Positions 49,471 to 61,594 of a stretch of 64,000 nucleotides of DNA are shown here, one piece after another. Under the pieces are notes generated by a model. That model was not told the DNA's origin and did no database searches. It saw only the letters and a program-made list of their open reading frames with translations. This DNA comes from Epiperipatus broadwayi (taxonomy: Eukaryota; Onychophora; Udeonychophora; Euonychophora; Peripatidae), in the NCBI GenBank assembly GCA_028023455.1, contig JAQFVV010006246.1, forward strand, positions 1,539,501 to 1,603,500, written 5' to 3'. Position 1 is the stretch's first letter, and each line of letters starts with the position of its first letter. The position numbers and the translations under genes were made by a program.

Positions 49471-50494
49471 AATTACACTTGTATTTCAAAAATATTAAAG
49501 ATTGTGATAGTAATTTTATGCTTGCAAATGGTGCTACTAGAGTTGTAACAACATAGCCGAGATATCATGTGGCAAAAATTACTGTCACTACATTGTCTAA
49601 ATAAGTACTGTAAGTGTTTTTATTTAATATTCTTTTCTAAATGTGAGTTATAGAATCAATGAGTCTGAGAAAGTGAGGACATCCTCTTGCTGGTACTATT
49701 ATTGAAAAAGATTTATAGTTGTATGACTTTTGATTTATTCTGAAAACATAATAATATAATAGCATATGTGGCAATGCCAAACCGAAACATTATTTATTAT
49801 AATTTAATGCTGGCAAAAATTTTTGATTTGTTTGTTTTTAATGTTTTTGTAATGTATGCCCTTTTATCATCATATTAAATATTACATTGTAAAATAATTG
49901 CCTTTATTGTACAACTAATTTAAACAAATTACGGTTATTTTCATTTAGAGATAATGTTGCCTAATATTTATCTCCTTAAAATACTACTTGTTTTGTGTGA
50001 AGCAATATTTTTAATTTTTCTCTTATTCTTGTTATTCTATACATTTTAGCTTACATTGTTGTTAGTATTTTATCACTTTAACTTATAAGTATTTTCTTTA
50101 TAGTGTTTACAAATTATTTTTAATTATGTACAATTGATTTTAATGTGTATAAAAATAATTAAATTAGAAATTTCTGAAAGATTAGTTGGCATTTAACACC
50201 AGAAGTGAAACTTTAGTAACTTTGAGACATGAATCTACCACTGCACTAAAGTGCAGAGAGTATTGATTTAAAAAAAAAATTGGTACTTGTAATTTAGTTA
50301 TAATAGTGTGTTATTTGCAGATCAAGAACACCACCAAGTGGCTGGCCTGTCTAAACAATAAGTACCAAAATATTATTATAGTATTCTTTTAGAATATGAT
50401 AGAAACATTATTGTTTCAAGTTGTTTTAATGTTATATAATTAATTTTAATAAAAACTTTTTAAAAAAAAAATTAGGATTATATTATTATTTTAG

Positions 50495-50676
50495 AATGTG
50501 GTGGATATTTTTCTGTATCATCTGGCAATATCACATCTCCTAGATATCCAAACAGATATCCTGACTATAGTGATTGCTCATGGAAAATCACAACTGACCT
50601 AGGTCATAGTATTGAATTGACATTTCTTACTTTTGATGTGGAAACCCATGAAAATTGTTCTTTTGATTATGTTGCT
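50495..50676 (+). CDS. CUB domain C, first half (internal exon)
   Basis: Acceptor ATTTTAG|AA at 50493-50494, donor GCT|GTGAGT at 50677. Phase 1 in, phase 0 out, 60 codons, the same size as the two equivalent exons. Sequence landmarks are ECGGYFS, NITSPRYPNRYP, the second Cys in DCSWKI, LTFLTFDVETHENCSFDYVA with the third Cys and acidic Ca2+ ligands. NIT and NCS are potential N-glycosylation sites. Partner half: 56011-56173. Confidence 0.95.
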
Positions 50677-52360
50677 GTGAGTAATTAAATTTGTTTTTAT
50701 GCCAATTTTATAGTTTTAATTTTTTTTTAATACTAATATTATTACTTATCTTAAAGCTGATTACATATCTTAATTTTGAAAATATTTTTTTATATCCATT
50801 TAGTTTTTAATTTAGTATTATGTTTTTATCCCATTTTTTCTTTGATACTTATGTTATTGTTTTTACAATGTTTTGAAATTCAAATTGTATAATTTTATGG
50901 TAATGCACTCACATTTATTTTATGGGTTTTAAGCAAAGAGAATATTCTCATGGTTCTCTATTTAAAATGAAATTGCATGGTTTTATTGAAGAAACTTTGA
51001 TCATTGACAAGAAAACTAAGATTTCTATTATGCAGAAAATAATTACCCCTAAATTAATGATAACAATTCCATAAAATAAGATAAATAAAAATCTCCATGA
51101 TAGCCATATTTTATTAAATTGTATTAGCTTCTTCCAATATCAATGCTGAAAAATTTTAAGAAGTAGTTATGATATTACAATATAATTTTTGCAAAATAGA
51201 ACAAAAATTTAAACAGTTATTGATAATAACATGAATAAAATTGCCATTAAAGTCACTGACAATGAAAAAATGGCTAATTATAGATAAATGTATGCTTTAA
51301 CAATTTATTTCTTTTGTGAAATGTGAATTACATTATTGAGAAGGAAAGCAATAATAATAGTATGTTTAATGATGATTATATCATTTGTTCTCCATGAGTG
51401 ATTATATCAAAAGGATAAACAAAATGCTAGGAACTATAACATTTATTTCACTTGCTGATCATTTTCTACTAATAAATGATAGTTAAGCTAGGATGATTAT
51501 TGGTGAGTGAAATAATAAAGATAGATTTTTTTTAGATATTATCTTGTGATAATCTTATCAGGTATTCAATGAATAAAGTTTATTTTCAAAAATTAAATAT
51601 TGATAAAGGCTGAAATAACAACAAGTTTTGAATAATTTACTGCACAGGTCTATAATAGCTTAAACTTTTACACTTTAAAACTTGTCTTCTGTAAAAAATT
51701 AAAATTATTGGGAAAAACCATTTCCTATAGATACTGATTTTATTTTATTTTTGTTTTAAAAATGAGACAAAGAGATAGATATTCATGATAATTTTTTATT
51801 TTGAATTATCAGCTCACAATATTTTGTTTAGAGTTTTGAGAAGTAAACTTTGAAAAATTAATTAACTGATATTGTTGTAGTTGTATGCGCACCTTGTGGG
51901 AAAATTATGAATCTTCATTATCTAATGTAATATATAAGTCATTATATTTAAAGAAATTTATCAATAAAGATAATGATCATTCATGTCTTTATTATTTTGT
52001 AAAGCAATATAAATAAAGAAGTAGATAATAGAAATATTTACTACGTTGGCTTAATTCTTTTATATATACATGTGTGTAAATAGTACGTACAAATAAATTT
52101 GTTTTATTTTGATTTTACTTTAGAAATTTAATTTTAATTTATTCTATTTTAATTGTTATAAAATGATAAAATTATTTAAAATGTTTGATAAAGAAAACAG
52201 CTCGAATACTTAAGAAATAACATTTTAAAATTTTATTAATTAAAAATAAAAATATGTAAAAAAAATTGAGGTTAGTTTTATAGCTGAAAGAGAGAAAATT
52301 TGGTTTCATTTATTATTATAAACAATATCAGGATAGCAACTGTATTGGTCATAAAAAAGT

Positions 52361-52684
52361 CAATAAACATCACAGGATCACCATTTCTTATGCTTGCTTA
52401 TAACTGTTATTAAAACAGGCAAAACACTCTATAGGTATTGCCACTCAGTGCAAGCCAGAGTAATCAACGGATACCAGAAGGCTTGTGCATAAAATCCTCA
52501 TTCAGTGCCTAGTCATCCAACATCCCCAGACTAGGTTCTGGTCTGTGGCCTCTGTCAGTGAGGAGCCTTGGATCTGAGAGCACTGCAACTAGCTTGCACT
52601 GAGTGGCAATACATACAGATAGTTTTACCTGTTTCAATAAGTTATAAGCAAGCATAAGAAGTGGTGAACATGTGATGTTTATTG
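52361..52684. mobile_element. Fold-back element with about 95-bp arms (full-length relative)
   Basis: Begins CAATAAACATCACAGGATCA and ends CATGTGATGTTTATTG. The arms include CTTATGCTTGCTTATAAC, TTAAAACAGGCAAAAC and TTGCCACTCAGTGCAAGC with their complements on the right. The centre (CAACATCCCCAGACTAGGTT, CTCAGATCC) is shared in inverse orientation with 52905-53095. Open frames crossing it on the - strand are by-products. Confidence 0.85.
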
Positions 52685-52904
52685 TCCTAAAAATAATCCT
52701 GTGTAATAGGATAGCGGTGGCTATGGTCATTAAAGAACCAAAGACACCAAATTGTATAGGTACTGAACTGAGTTCAGACATATATGTCTATATAAGCTAA
52801 TGAACTTGGATTGAAAATATTATAGTGTTTTCAATTTAAGAATCATAGTTTTGTAATTAAGTAGAGATAAAAGGTATCTGCTAAATGATTGTATTAGATC
52901 CTAA

Positions 52905-53095
52905 GATCTAGGTGCAGTGCTCTCAGATCCGAGGCTTCTCACTGATGGGGGCCATAGGCCAAAAACTAGTCTGGGGATGTTGGATGAGTAGGCACTGGAT
53001 GGTGATTTTATGCACAAGCCTTCTGGCATCCATTGATCACTCTGGCTTGCGCTGAGTGGCAATACGTATAGAGAGTTTTGCCTGATTTCATAAAA
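52905..53095 (-). mobile_element. Partial inverted copy of the 52.36-kb element
   Basis: CTCTCAGATCCGAGGC, GTCTGGGGATGTTGGATGA, TTTTATGCACAAGCCTTCTG and GGCTTGCGCTGAGTGGCAAT match the reverse complement of 52430-52590 in the same order. The outer arm is missing, so the piece is truncated. Confidence 0.85.
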
Positions 53096-53635
53096 AAGGT
53101 GTTTTTTTATGATAATACTAAGATTGACGGTATTTTTTATAAAATTTGATTTTAGGATGGCTTGCTAAGGAAACAGTTCCAAATTTGCCGTTAACTAATT
53201 TCTTTTATAATTTCTTCGATTTTATATTGATATCTACAAAATCTATTTTATAAAAAAATATTTGCTTTAATTTCTTATCCAATTTCTCCAGAAAAATTTA
53301 TTTAAATCGGAAGAAAACAAAAAAAATAGGTTTTCTGAAATCTATGTTTTTAAAACAAGAATCAAATATTTCAAGCAGAAAAATTGCGGTTGATTTCATT
53401 TTTATTTACATCTAAAGAGAAAAATAGGGTATCTATTTTAATTCTTTAGATAAAGTAAAAATTGCTTTGATTAATTTGAATGAATTATCTATAATTTTAA
53501 TTATTATTTTTACATACATATCAAGACTGTATCTCAATAATATTTAATACCATTTTTTTTAAAAAATGCCTTAGCAATTATATTTATAGCTTATGGCGAT
53601 CTTACATCAAGCTAATTTTTTTTCCATATGTTAAA

Positions 53636-53724
53636 GCATCAGCTGGGAAGCGAACTCGCGACAACCGTCTGCAAGCAACAGCTTGCTTGCAAGGAGGCTG
53701 CACTGACCTCTCGGCTACCAACGC
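53636..53724 (-). repeat. tRNA-derived SINE-like relic with Pol III box motifs
   Basis: The - strand starts GCGTTGGTAGCCGAGAGG (box A-like), passes CCTCCTTGCAAGCAAG and ends GAGTTCGCTTCCCAGC (box B-like) plus TGATGC. Head and tail resemble the pieces at 16497 and 35072. It has an inserted palindrome GCAAGCAACAGCTTGCTTGC where a variable arm would lie. Not a normal cloverleaf, so not called a tRNA gene. Confidence 0.55.
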
Positions 53725-53950
53725 TTTTAACTCAAATGAGAAGACAAAGAAGTTAATTGCTTTCGAGTTATTTTCTAGCTCCAAAGTGTATGTGAAATTG
53801 CGATGGCATAATTATTTATTTTAAATTATATTATTTAAGAGCTATCTTTTTAAATATTTAAAGTTTTTTATTATCTTTTTTAAAAACTAAATTATTTTTA
53901 ATTTATTAACTAAAACTTGTTGAATCATTTATCTTATTAATTCTGTTTAT

Positions 53951-54857
53951 TAAATTCATATTTTATTTACATTTTTTGCTATTTCCTATTGTTCATGTAC
54001 TTATTTAAATATTTTGGTGATCACAAAAGATTATACCTAACTTGAACTGTATGCTAGGAATACTGTAACTTATAAAAGTGTGTGAGTTTCTATTTAACTC
54101 TCAGATAGTATGTCCTTAATATATATATATGCACTATGATACTTTTAATAAAAGAAATAAATCTAGTAACGTAAAGAGGGATGAGACGATTACTTAATTA
54201 GTATCAAAGCATTATGCCATCCCATATATTAATCCAAATCCCATTGTGGATCATTAATATTGTGGCTTTCAATATATCAAACAAGTTTCAGCACAAACTT
54301 ACTGCTTCAAAATTTTGAAGTTTACAACTACATTTATAATTTACTTGTAATTAAAAACTTAGATAGACAAAGCTTTAATCTTTTAGAAACTGTATAAAAT
54401 TACATTCTCAGTATTATGTGCTAAATTTATATTTTATTATAAATGTTTGCTATTTTCTATTGTTCATGTATTATTTAAATATTTTGATGATGTCAAAAGT
54501 TTATACCTAACTTAAACTATGTGCGGGGAATATCCTAATATGTAAAAATGTATGGGTTTGTATTTGATTGTCATTTAATATGCTCTCAATATTTGTATAT
54601 ATTATGATATTTTTAATAAAAGAAATAAAGCCAATAACATAAGGAGAAATAAGATGGTTGTTTAATTAGTACCAAAGCATTATATGCCATCCCATGAATT
54701 AAGTCAAGTCCCAGTGTGGTCCATTAATATTTTGGCTGACCAATATAACAAATAAGTATCAGCACAAACATACTGCTTTAATATTTTAGAGTTTACAATT
54801 ACATTTATAATTCATTTGCAATTAAAAACTTATATAAACAAAGCTTTAATCTTTTAG
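53951..54857. repeat. Diverged tandem duplication, 471-bp period
   Basis: 53951-54386 and 54422-54857 align end to end (ATTGTTCATGTA, TTTATACCTAAC, TTTTAATAAAAGAAATAAA, GCATTATGCCATCCCAT, CAGCACAAAC, AAAGCTTTAATCTTTTAG) with the same spacing and many point differences. No ORF. An old duplication of intron sequence or two copies of an element in tandem. Confidence 0.85.
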
Positions 54858-56010
54858 ATATGTGGATAGAATATTTGTTAAAAATGTAATGTGTTTATTA
54901 TGTTTTATTTTCAGTTACTGAATTCTATTTTTTTTTTATCTTGCTAGGTTGTTTAAAATTGTCATAATGATAATAAAGTCCATTACTTATACTAATAGTC
55001 TCTAAAAATTAATAAAGGCAAAACTTAATGCTAATTTTTTGTTAATTTTAAAGTAATAAACCCTTCATCTCACTAAGAACTAATATTGTTTAAAAAAGTT
55101 TGCATTGAACATTTGTAACATTGACAGAAAGCTAATTTTATTGGTCTAAATATTATAATTGCACTATAACTGCTATCTGAAAATATTCAAAAGGCTTTTT
55201 AAAATTCTGTTGCTACTTCATGCAATAGATTTAAATACTATTTTACTAAGTAATATATGATGGTGATAAGTGTTGTTGTTTTTTTTTTCTCGCTATTTTA
55301 CTTAAATGCAACAGTCTATTAGAAGGTAATCAAATCTTTCAATCACAAAAACAACCATTTCTGAAAACATTTGAGGAGAAAATAGTCAAAAAAAGGTAAG
55401 AGTGATTAAACCAATTTTTACATAGTGTAAATAGAAAGTTTGTTTATCATTTTTAAGATTTATATTAAATGCAAGTGAAACATTACACAGCTGAATTAAG
55501 TAATGAAATTATTCTCTCTAATGTAATGGATCAAGAATGTGATTGGATTTTTTTTTAAAATAAAATTGAAAAGTAATGAAATACACTAGGCTTTTAATAG
55601 TCCATATAACTATTTATCAATGCATTATTTATTAAAGAAATTATTTCCTCCTCATTCTCCACTCCTTTTAATAAAATATTAAATCATAACTCATCTTTCT
55701 TTGCATCTTTGCTTAATACATAACATTAAAACCTCTTACTGTAAGTAACTTCAGTTAATATTCTGAAAAGTTTGCATTGCTTTATGATAGCGAAAATATT
55801 TTGCATAACATGAAGATAAGGTCAAATCTTCATAAACATGAGATAGTTTACTTTTTCAACAGTCTTTTTCTTTAGAAATCATGTCTAAAGATAAATTATT
55901 ATTTGACAATATTTATATTAGTGCTTCTGTTTATAAATTAAAATATAATACTTTATTATAGTTGGCATACATAATTACATTAATTTAATTACTCACTTTT
56001 GCATTCTTAG

Positions 56011-56173
56011 GTGTATGATGGACCAGATGAGACTAGTCCTCTTCTTCTTAAGCATTGTGGAAATGCATTGCCAAATCCACCAACTGTAAGATCAACAAGC
56101 AATGAGCTTTTTATTCACATGGTGACAGATTATAAAGATAATTCATATGGATTTAAAGCAAGTTTTAAAAAAG
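56011..56173 (+). CDS. CUB domain C, second half (internal exon)
   Basis: Acceptor ATTCTTAG|GTG at 56009-56010, donor AAG|GTTAGT at 56174. Phase 0 in, phase 1 out, 54 codons plus one base. It opens with VYDGPDETSPLL (the YDG turn), then the fourth Cys in KHCGNALP, LFIHMVTDYKDNSYGFKASF with the TD of the Ca2+ site and the closing GF-x-A-x-F strand. The phase-1 exit implies a further domain, probably another CUB, beyond the window or in sequence not recognised here. Confidence 0.95.
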
Positions 56174-58633
56174 GTTAGTTTTATATCATTTTAGTTTAAC
56201 TCAATGAAATAGCTGGAGAAAAAAAAAATATTTTATTTTTTTTATTTTGAAAATACTATTATTTGAAACATTTAAGTCATCATGCAGCTTCATTTTTAAT
56301 ATTTTTGATACTATTGCTAACATGTTTGTTAGGGTCTCTTATGCACAGCTAGAAAATGATCAAAAATTTAAAAAGTTATAAAACTTGATAAGATTTTTAA
56401 TATTCTATCTTATTTTTTTTAAAAAAAAAGATACATGAAAAGGTTTTTTTCCCCATTTTACTATCATTCAGCAATTTTTAATCTTTATCTAATAGAAAAA
56501 ATAGCTTGATCAGCATCATGAGTTTTTATACATATCAGGTTTAACGAATTGTGGACCAAGCATCAGTTGTTGTAGTTAATGAATTAAGTCAAATTACATC
56601 TGCAGATTGCTTAATAAATTTGGTTTTGAATGCACTTTTAATTATTTTGTTGATGTGGAAAAATAAGAAAATGATCAAAATGAAGTAGGAAAATTGTCAT
56701 CATCAAAGAAATAAATGTTGCTTTAGAGCAGCATGAAAAAAAGATGATAATGATATATCTTGATGAAGTGTTACTCTATTATAGAAAAGATTACTTATTT
56801 AAACTAGTGTTTATAATCAGCTCTTTAATAGCTGACATGAAATTTAATGTTTAAGCAAAAAATTAATAAGAACTGATCCATGTTTTATGAGCGGTCTTAA
56901 GAAATTACGGTAAGATAGTAGTTTTGTACTATTGCCACATAATATCTACTTTATAAAATCATTTTTGGAAAATTTTAAAATATAAAAACTTTCATACTTA
57001 TTGTAGTAATAAATGCTTTTGGTATATAAATAAACAACTTTTTATTTATTTGTTAACAAAAATATTATTCTTAAAGCAATTGTTATTGTTATTATTTCAG
57101 TTTATGGCATCCAAACTAATATCTTACATTTCAAACAATTCAGACTTTGAATTCAAATATCTTTTCCTGACTAGATATGTAAATTATAAGACATATGTTT
57201 AATCTCTCTGTCATAACCTATGATTTTTTTCATAAAAAAATTAACAAAAGTATGTTTAATTTACATAAAATTTCCATTGCTAGTGGAAATTCCATTTCAT
57301 ATTACAACTGGTATGTCATTTTTTATAAGTATATGATTATATCCATTAATATAAAAATAGTATTACCAGGTAGATCAATGATTACTGTTGCTTACAATTT
57401 GATAGTAATTATTATTAAAATATGTTAATCACTGATTTAGATGCTAGAGTGACAATAGAGTTAATAGTGTAAATATGAATGTAGGTAATGTGAATTTGAT
57501 ATAAAAAACAATAGCCATGAAAGTAATTCATGATAATATTCTAATAATTGAATGGTAGTTTTGATGATAATGATTTAATAAATTGAGATGATTCATTCTC
57601 ATTACCGCTATGTTCTATAAATGCAATGCATTCTTTAAACAATATATCTATTAAATATTAGTTGAAAATTAATGATATCATAATTCAAAGAACAAATTAT
57701 TTAAAAGTTTATATTTTTTGTCAATTTGTATGTATATCATAATAATATGATTATATAAAAAATAATAAAATGGTAGCCCTTTTTTTAAAAAAAATAAAAT
57801 TTAAAAACATTGATATAAACAAGTGATTAATTCAAAAGTTGTATTTATTCAAGTGACAGAAAATCTATTATCAGATTTGGTAAAAAGATATGTTATCAAA
57901 AATATGAGAAAAAAGATTAGTATAGTCAAAAAACTAAATAAAAATCCTGATGTACATTGCTTTCAAACTTAGATAATGGTTTAATTTGAGGCACTAATTG
58001 AGAAATCAGATAATAATTAATTGTAAAAGTTCTTATATATAAACATACTGATTTAAAATTAGATATTGAAGGAGCAGTTATATGAAAAATCGCAAATGTT
58101 TTTATAATTCTCCTATAATCTAAAATGAAATTTATTACTATTATTGATGCTTGATGCTCAGCCAGGCAAGACCATTTTGCATCATTTGTTTTTAATTTTT
58201 CTGTAGCCAAATGATTGAAATATTTCATCTCATGAAACTTCAAGAAGCCTAAAAGAATTGTCCACTAAAATAAGAACTATCAGACTGAAGATGAATGTTG
58301 CATTGCAAATAATTACAGACAGGGATGTCACAGAAGTTAAATTTTAATTTTCATCATGTCATCCAAGATTTTAAATAAAGCAATTGCAAAGAAAATTTCA
58401 TAATTGAGCAAATGGGTCCATTAAGTTATTCTATTGCAAAAATAAACTTTAAGAAACATATACATATGCTCAAAAGAAACATATATATATATATAGTAAC
58501 GAGTTGGATTCCATAAAACACACTAATATAGTGTGTGTGCACAAATATATACATAAAGTTGAAAGGAAAACTAGAAATAAACACAGACAAAAATTATAGT
58601 AGATATTTTCTACATTCATTGAAATAAAAAAAA
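56174..58633 (+). other. Start of the next intron; no feature recognised
   Basis: GTTAGT donor followed by AT-rich sequence. Open frames at 57195-57428 (+) and 57926-58243 (-) lack any family motif I know; the latter (LATEKLKTNDAKW, LAEHQASII) could be decayed element coding. Confidence 0.5.
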
Positions 58634-59360
<727 letters not shown>

Positions 59361-59688
59361 CAATCGATATAAAATGTTATTTCATAAATAATTAAGACAT
59401 AGTGATTTTGATATTTTTAATAATTTTATTTTGGACATTATTTGTTTTTATATATATAGTACCATTGAATATGTTTTTTTTTCTTTTCCAAATTTGTTAA
59501 TTTTTTTTTTTTTTGTTAAGTAACAGATATTATCATTGTTTGTTTTATAATTAAATTATTTTACTATAATGTATTTATTTACTTTATAATTTTTAGTTGT
59601 AGGGATTTAATTGTATACTTAGAAGGGATTTATTTATTATCCTGTATCTAATTTTTTTTTTTTTTTTGGTTTGTTAGTTTTATGTTAG
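59361..59688 (+). other. T-rich leader between (ATT)n and the PHD ORF
   Basis: AT-rich, with T-runs at about 59500-59516 and 59651-59667. No feature apart from being the possible 5' untranslated region of the following ORF. Confidence 0.4.
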
Positions 59689-60189
59689 ATGGCACCTTTT
59701 AAATTTCCTTGTGGTTTGTGTTTGTCTGATATTTTTGGTAGACAAAAATTTTTAAAATGCTTGGGTTTTTGTGGCCTTAGATACCATATAGTATGTTATA
59801 ATTTATTTAATAAAGATACTTCCATTGATTCTATTAATAATACCTCTGAATTTTTATGTGAATACTGTAGCTCTTATTATAAGAAGGTTTCGGTTATTTT
59901 GAATTCTTATGTCTCCCAAATTTCTACGATGAATTCATCTCTTTTTGTTTTATCTGATACTGATATAATCTCTGATTCTAGCTCAGTTTCATCTGTTTGT
60001 AAAGTCTGTTCTATTGTTATATTGGATCCTATTAACTGTATCAATTGTTATGGTCAATGTCAGGGGAAGTTTCATACCTCTTGTCTTAGATTAAGTAAAG
60101 TTGATGCTGATGTTTTTCATACGATTGGTTCTGGATTCTATAAATGTATAGAGTGTAATAATATGTCTAAGATTTTTTTTGGCAGATAA
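59689..60189 (+). CDS. Two-PHD-finger protein, probable LINE ORF1-type (frame ends at T8 run)
   Basis: 166 codons, ATG to TAA. Finger 1 (about residues 8-62): CGLC, CLGFC, then YHIVC and CEYC, fitting C-x2-C...C-x3-C-x4-H-x2-C...C-x2-C. Finger 2 (about 104-158): CKVC, then CINCYGQC with KFHTSC, and CIEC. Paired PHD-type fingers are known from ORF1 of several LINE clades (CR1-like), where they likely serve RNP or chromatin contacts, and from chromatin readers. The sense strand is T-rich, unlike the A-rich ORFs starting at 61595. The frame stops just after a run of eight T (60173-60180), and the following frame (60179 on) is open for 412 codons, so one extra T probably separates a single longer protein. 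A host chromatin-type protein is the alternative. Confidence 0.6.
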   Translation: MAPFKFPCGLCLSDIFGRQKFLKCLGFCGLRYHIVCYNLFNKDTSIDSINNTSEFLCEYCSSYYKKVSVILNSYVSQISTMNSSLFVLSDTDIISDSSSVSSVCKVCSIVILDPINCINCYGQCQGKFHTSCLRLSKVDADVFHTIGSGFYKCIECNNMSKIFFGR

Positions 60190-61291
60190 TATTGCTGATA
60201 ATCCTGTTTTAGATGATGAGTTTGAGATAGTTAGGTCAACTAATTATATGGATGATGAAATTGGTGGAGATAATTGTGTTAGAAATTCTATTGTAAATGA
60301 ATTTGATAAAAATAAAGATTTTTTGTCCTTACAGTATCTTTCTAATGCAGATGTTGATTTATCTTTTAATAATGTTAATAATGGGAATAGTGGGAATAAT
60401 TATGCTGAAAATGAATTTGGCAAAGATAAAATTGATAATGGAAATAATAATGTTGTAAGCTCTCCTGTAAATGAATGTGACAAATATAAAACTGTTTTAT
60501 TATTAGATGATCTTTCTAATGTTGATGCTGATTTATCCCCTAATAATATTGACTTATTTCCTAAGATTGGAAATTATAGTTTTGGAAAGTTTGCTATAAA
60601 TGAGTTTGACAATAATAAAGCTGTTTCTAATATAGATGTTGCTATGGATTTATCCACTAATAATATTGACTTGTTTCCTAAGATTGGAAATAATATTGGA
60701 AACTTTGCTGTTAATGAATTTGACTCTGCTAATAATTTTGAGAATATAGATAGTTTAATTGACAGAGTTATTCATGGTTCTAGTAATTTTTCTTTTGAAA
60801 TGAATAATGTTGAGAATATAGATAGTTTAATTGACAGTGTTATTCATGATTCTAGTAATTTTTCTTTTGAAATGATTTTATCTCTTCCAATTTCTTTTAT
60901 ATATAATTTAATAATTAAAATGTCTCATCATTGTAGAAATTCTTCAGGGATCAAAGATAAACTTATTAATACTATTAATATTGGTACTCAATGCATGTTA
61001 TCATTTTCTGAATATCCTGATCAAATTTTTAGTTCTATTCCTGGAGATTATTCCTCTGCTATTGAAGATCTTGGTAAAAATGTTAATACTAATGATATTG
61101 GCACTAAATGCATGTTATCATCTTCTGAATATCCTGATCAAATTTTTAGTTCTTCCATTGCTAGAGATCATTTCACTGCTATTGAAGATGGTAACATTGT
61201 ATGTTCATCTTCAGCCTATTGCCTCGAAGATCTTGGTGAAAATATCAAATTAGATGATTGTGTTCCTGAAGTTAATTTAGTTAATGATGAA

Positions 61292-61379
<88 letters not shown>

Positions 61380-61417
61380 TATGCGGTCCTGCTCCTACTC
61401 GGAAAAGAACAAGCTAA
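60179..61417 (+). CDS. Acidic, Asn-rich ORF with internal duplications
   Basis: Open for about 412 codons in the frame reached by skipping one T of the preceding T8 run; it has no convincing ATG at its beginning (the frame opens at TTG), which supports its being the continuation of the PHD ORF. Very rich in Asn, Asp, Glu and Ser. It contains pairwise repeats: NNIDLFPKIGN twice, ENIDSLID with VIH and SSNFSFEM twice, CMLS then SEYPDQIFSS twice. Near the C-terminus a run of about 28 Asn is encoded by (AAT)n, followed by the short basic end TRKRTS. No catalytic domain. It looks like a disordered linker or activation-like region. Function unknown; it may be element-encoded or a host gene relic. 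Confidence 0.5.
61294..61379 (+). repeat. (AAT)n encoding poly-Asn
   Basis: About 28 AAT codons in frame inside the acidic ORF. Length probably polymorphic. Confidence 0.95.
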
Positions 61418-61594
61418 CTAAAACTCTCAATTAAGTTTAAAAGTTTTTAACCTACAAAGCGATTTTTTTTATTTTAAAAACATTTAAATAAAAAAGAATA
61501 GCATTTCCAAACAGCTGAGTTTTTTTCATGCCAAAAAAAGTAAGTAAAATTATATTTTTAATAGAAATATAACTTTTACAGAAAATAGAACGCC
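61418..61594 (+). other. Junction between T-rich and A-rich ORFs
   Basis: 177 bp without ORF. The sense strand changes from T-rich to A-rich here. GAACGCCATGG at 61588-61598 gives the next ORF a fair start context. No promoter motif is evident. Confidence 0.4.

Larger units (their letters stand above)
40079..50494 (+). other. Intron 4 (between CUB B and CUB C), 10.4 kb
   Basis: Phase-1 interdomain intron, GTAAGA...TTTTAG. The main contents are fold-back repeats (41.5, 44.1-44.8, 46.87-47.9, 49.03-49.47 kb), listed separately. 40079-41495, 41625-44110, 44785-46860, 47910-49030 and 49475-50494 have no ORF or repeat I can assign; short open frames there are low-complexity. Confidence 0.8.
50677..56010 (+). 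other. Intron 5 (within CUB C), 5.3 kb
   Basis: Phase-0 intron, GTGAGT...TCTTAG. Contents: fold-back pair at 52.36-53.1 kb, tRNA-like relic at 53.64 kb and a 471-bp tandem duplication at 53.95-54.86 kb. Nothing recognised in 50677-52360 or 54860-56010. Confidence 0.85.

Noticed and set aside
52509-52781. 90-codon ORF on the - strand
   Set aside because: Lies within the fold-back element at 52361-52684 and continues into its flank; no domain.
53602-53784. 60-codon ORF on the - strand
   Set aside because: Reads through a tRNA-derived relic.
60981-61253. 90-codon hydrophobic ORF in another frame
   Set aside because: Shadow of the Asn-rich ORF; its internal repeat mirrors the duplicated coding sequence.
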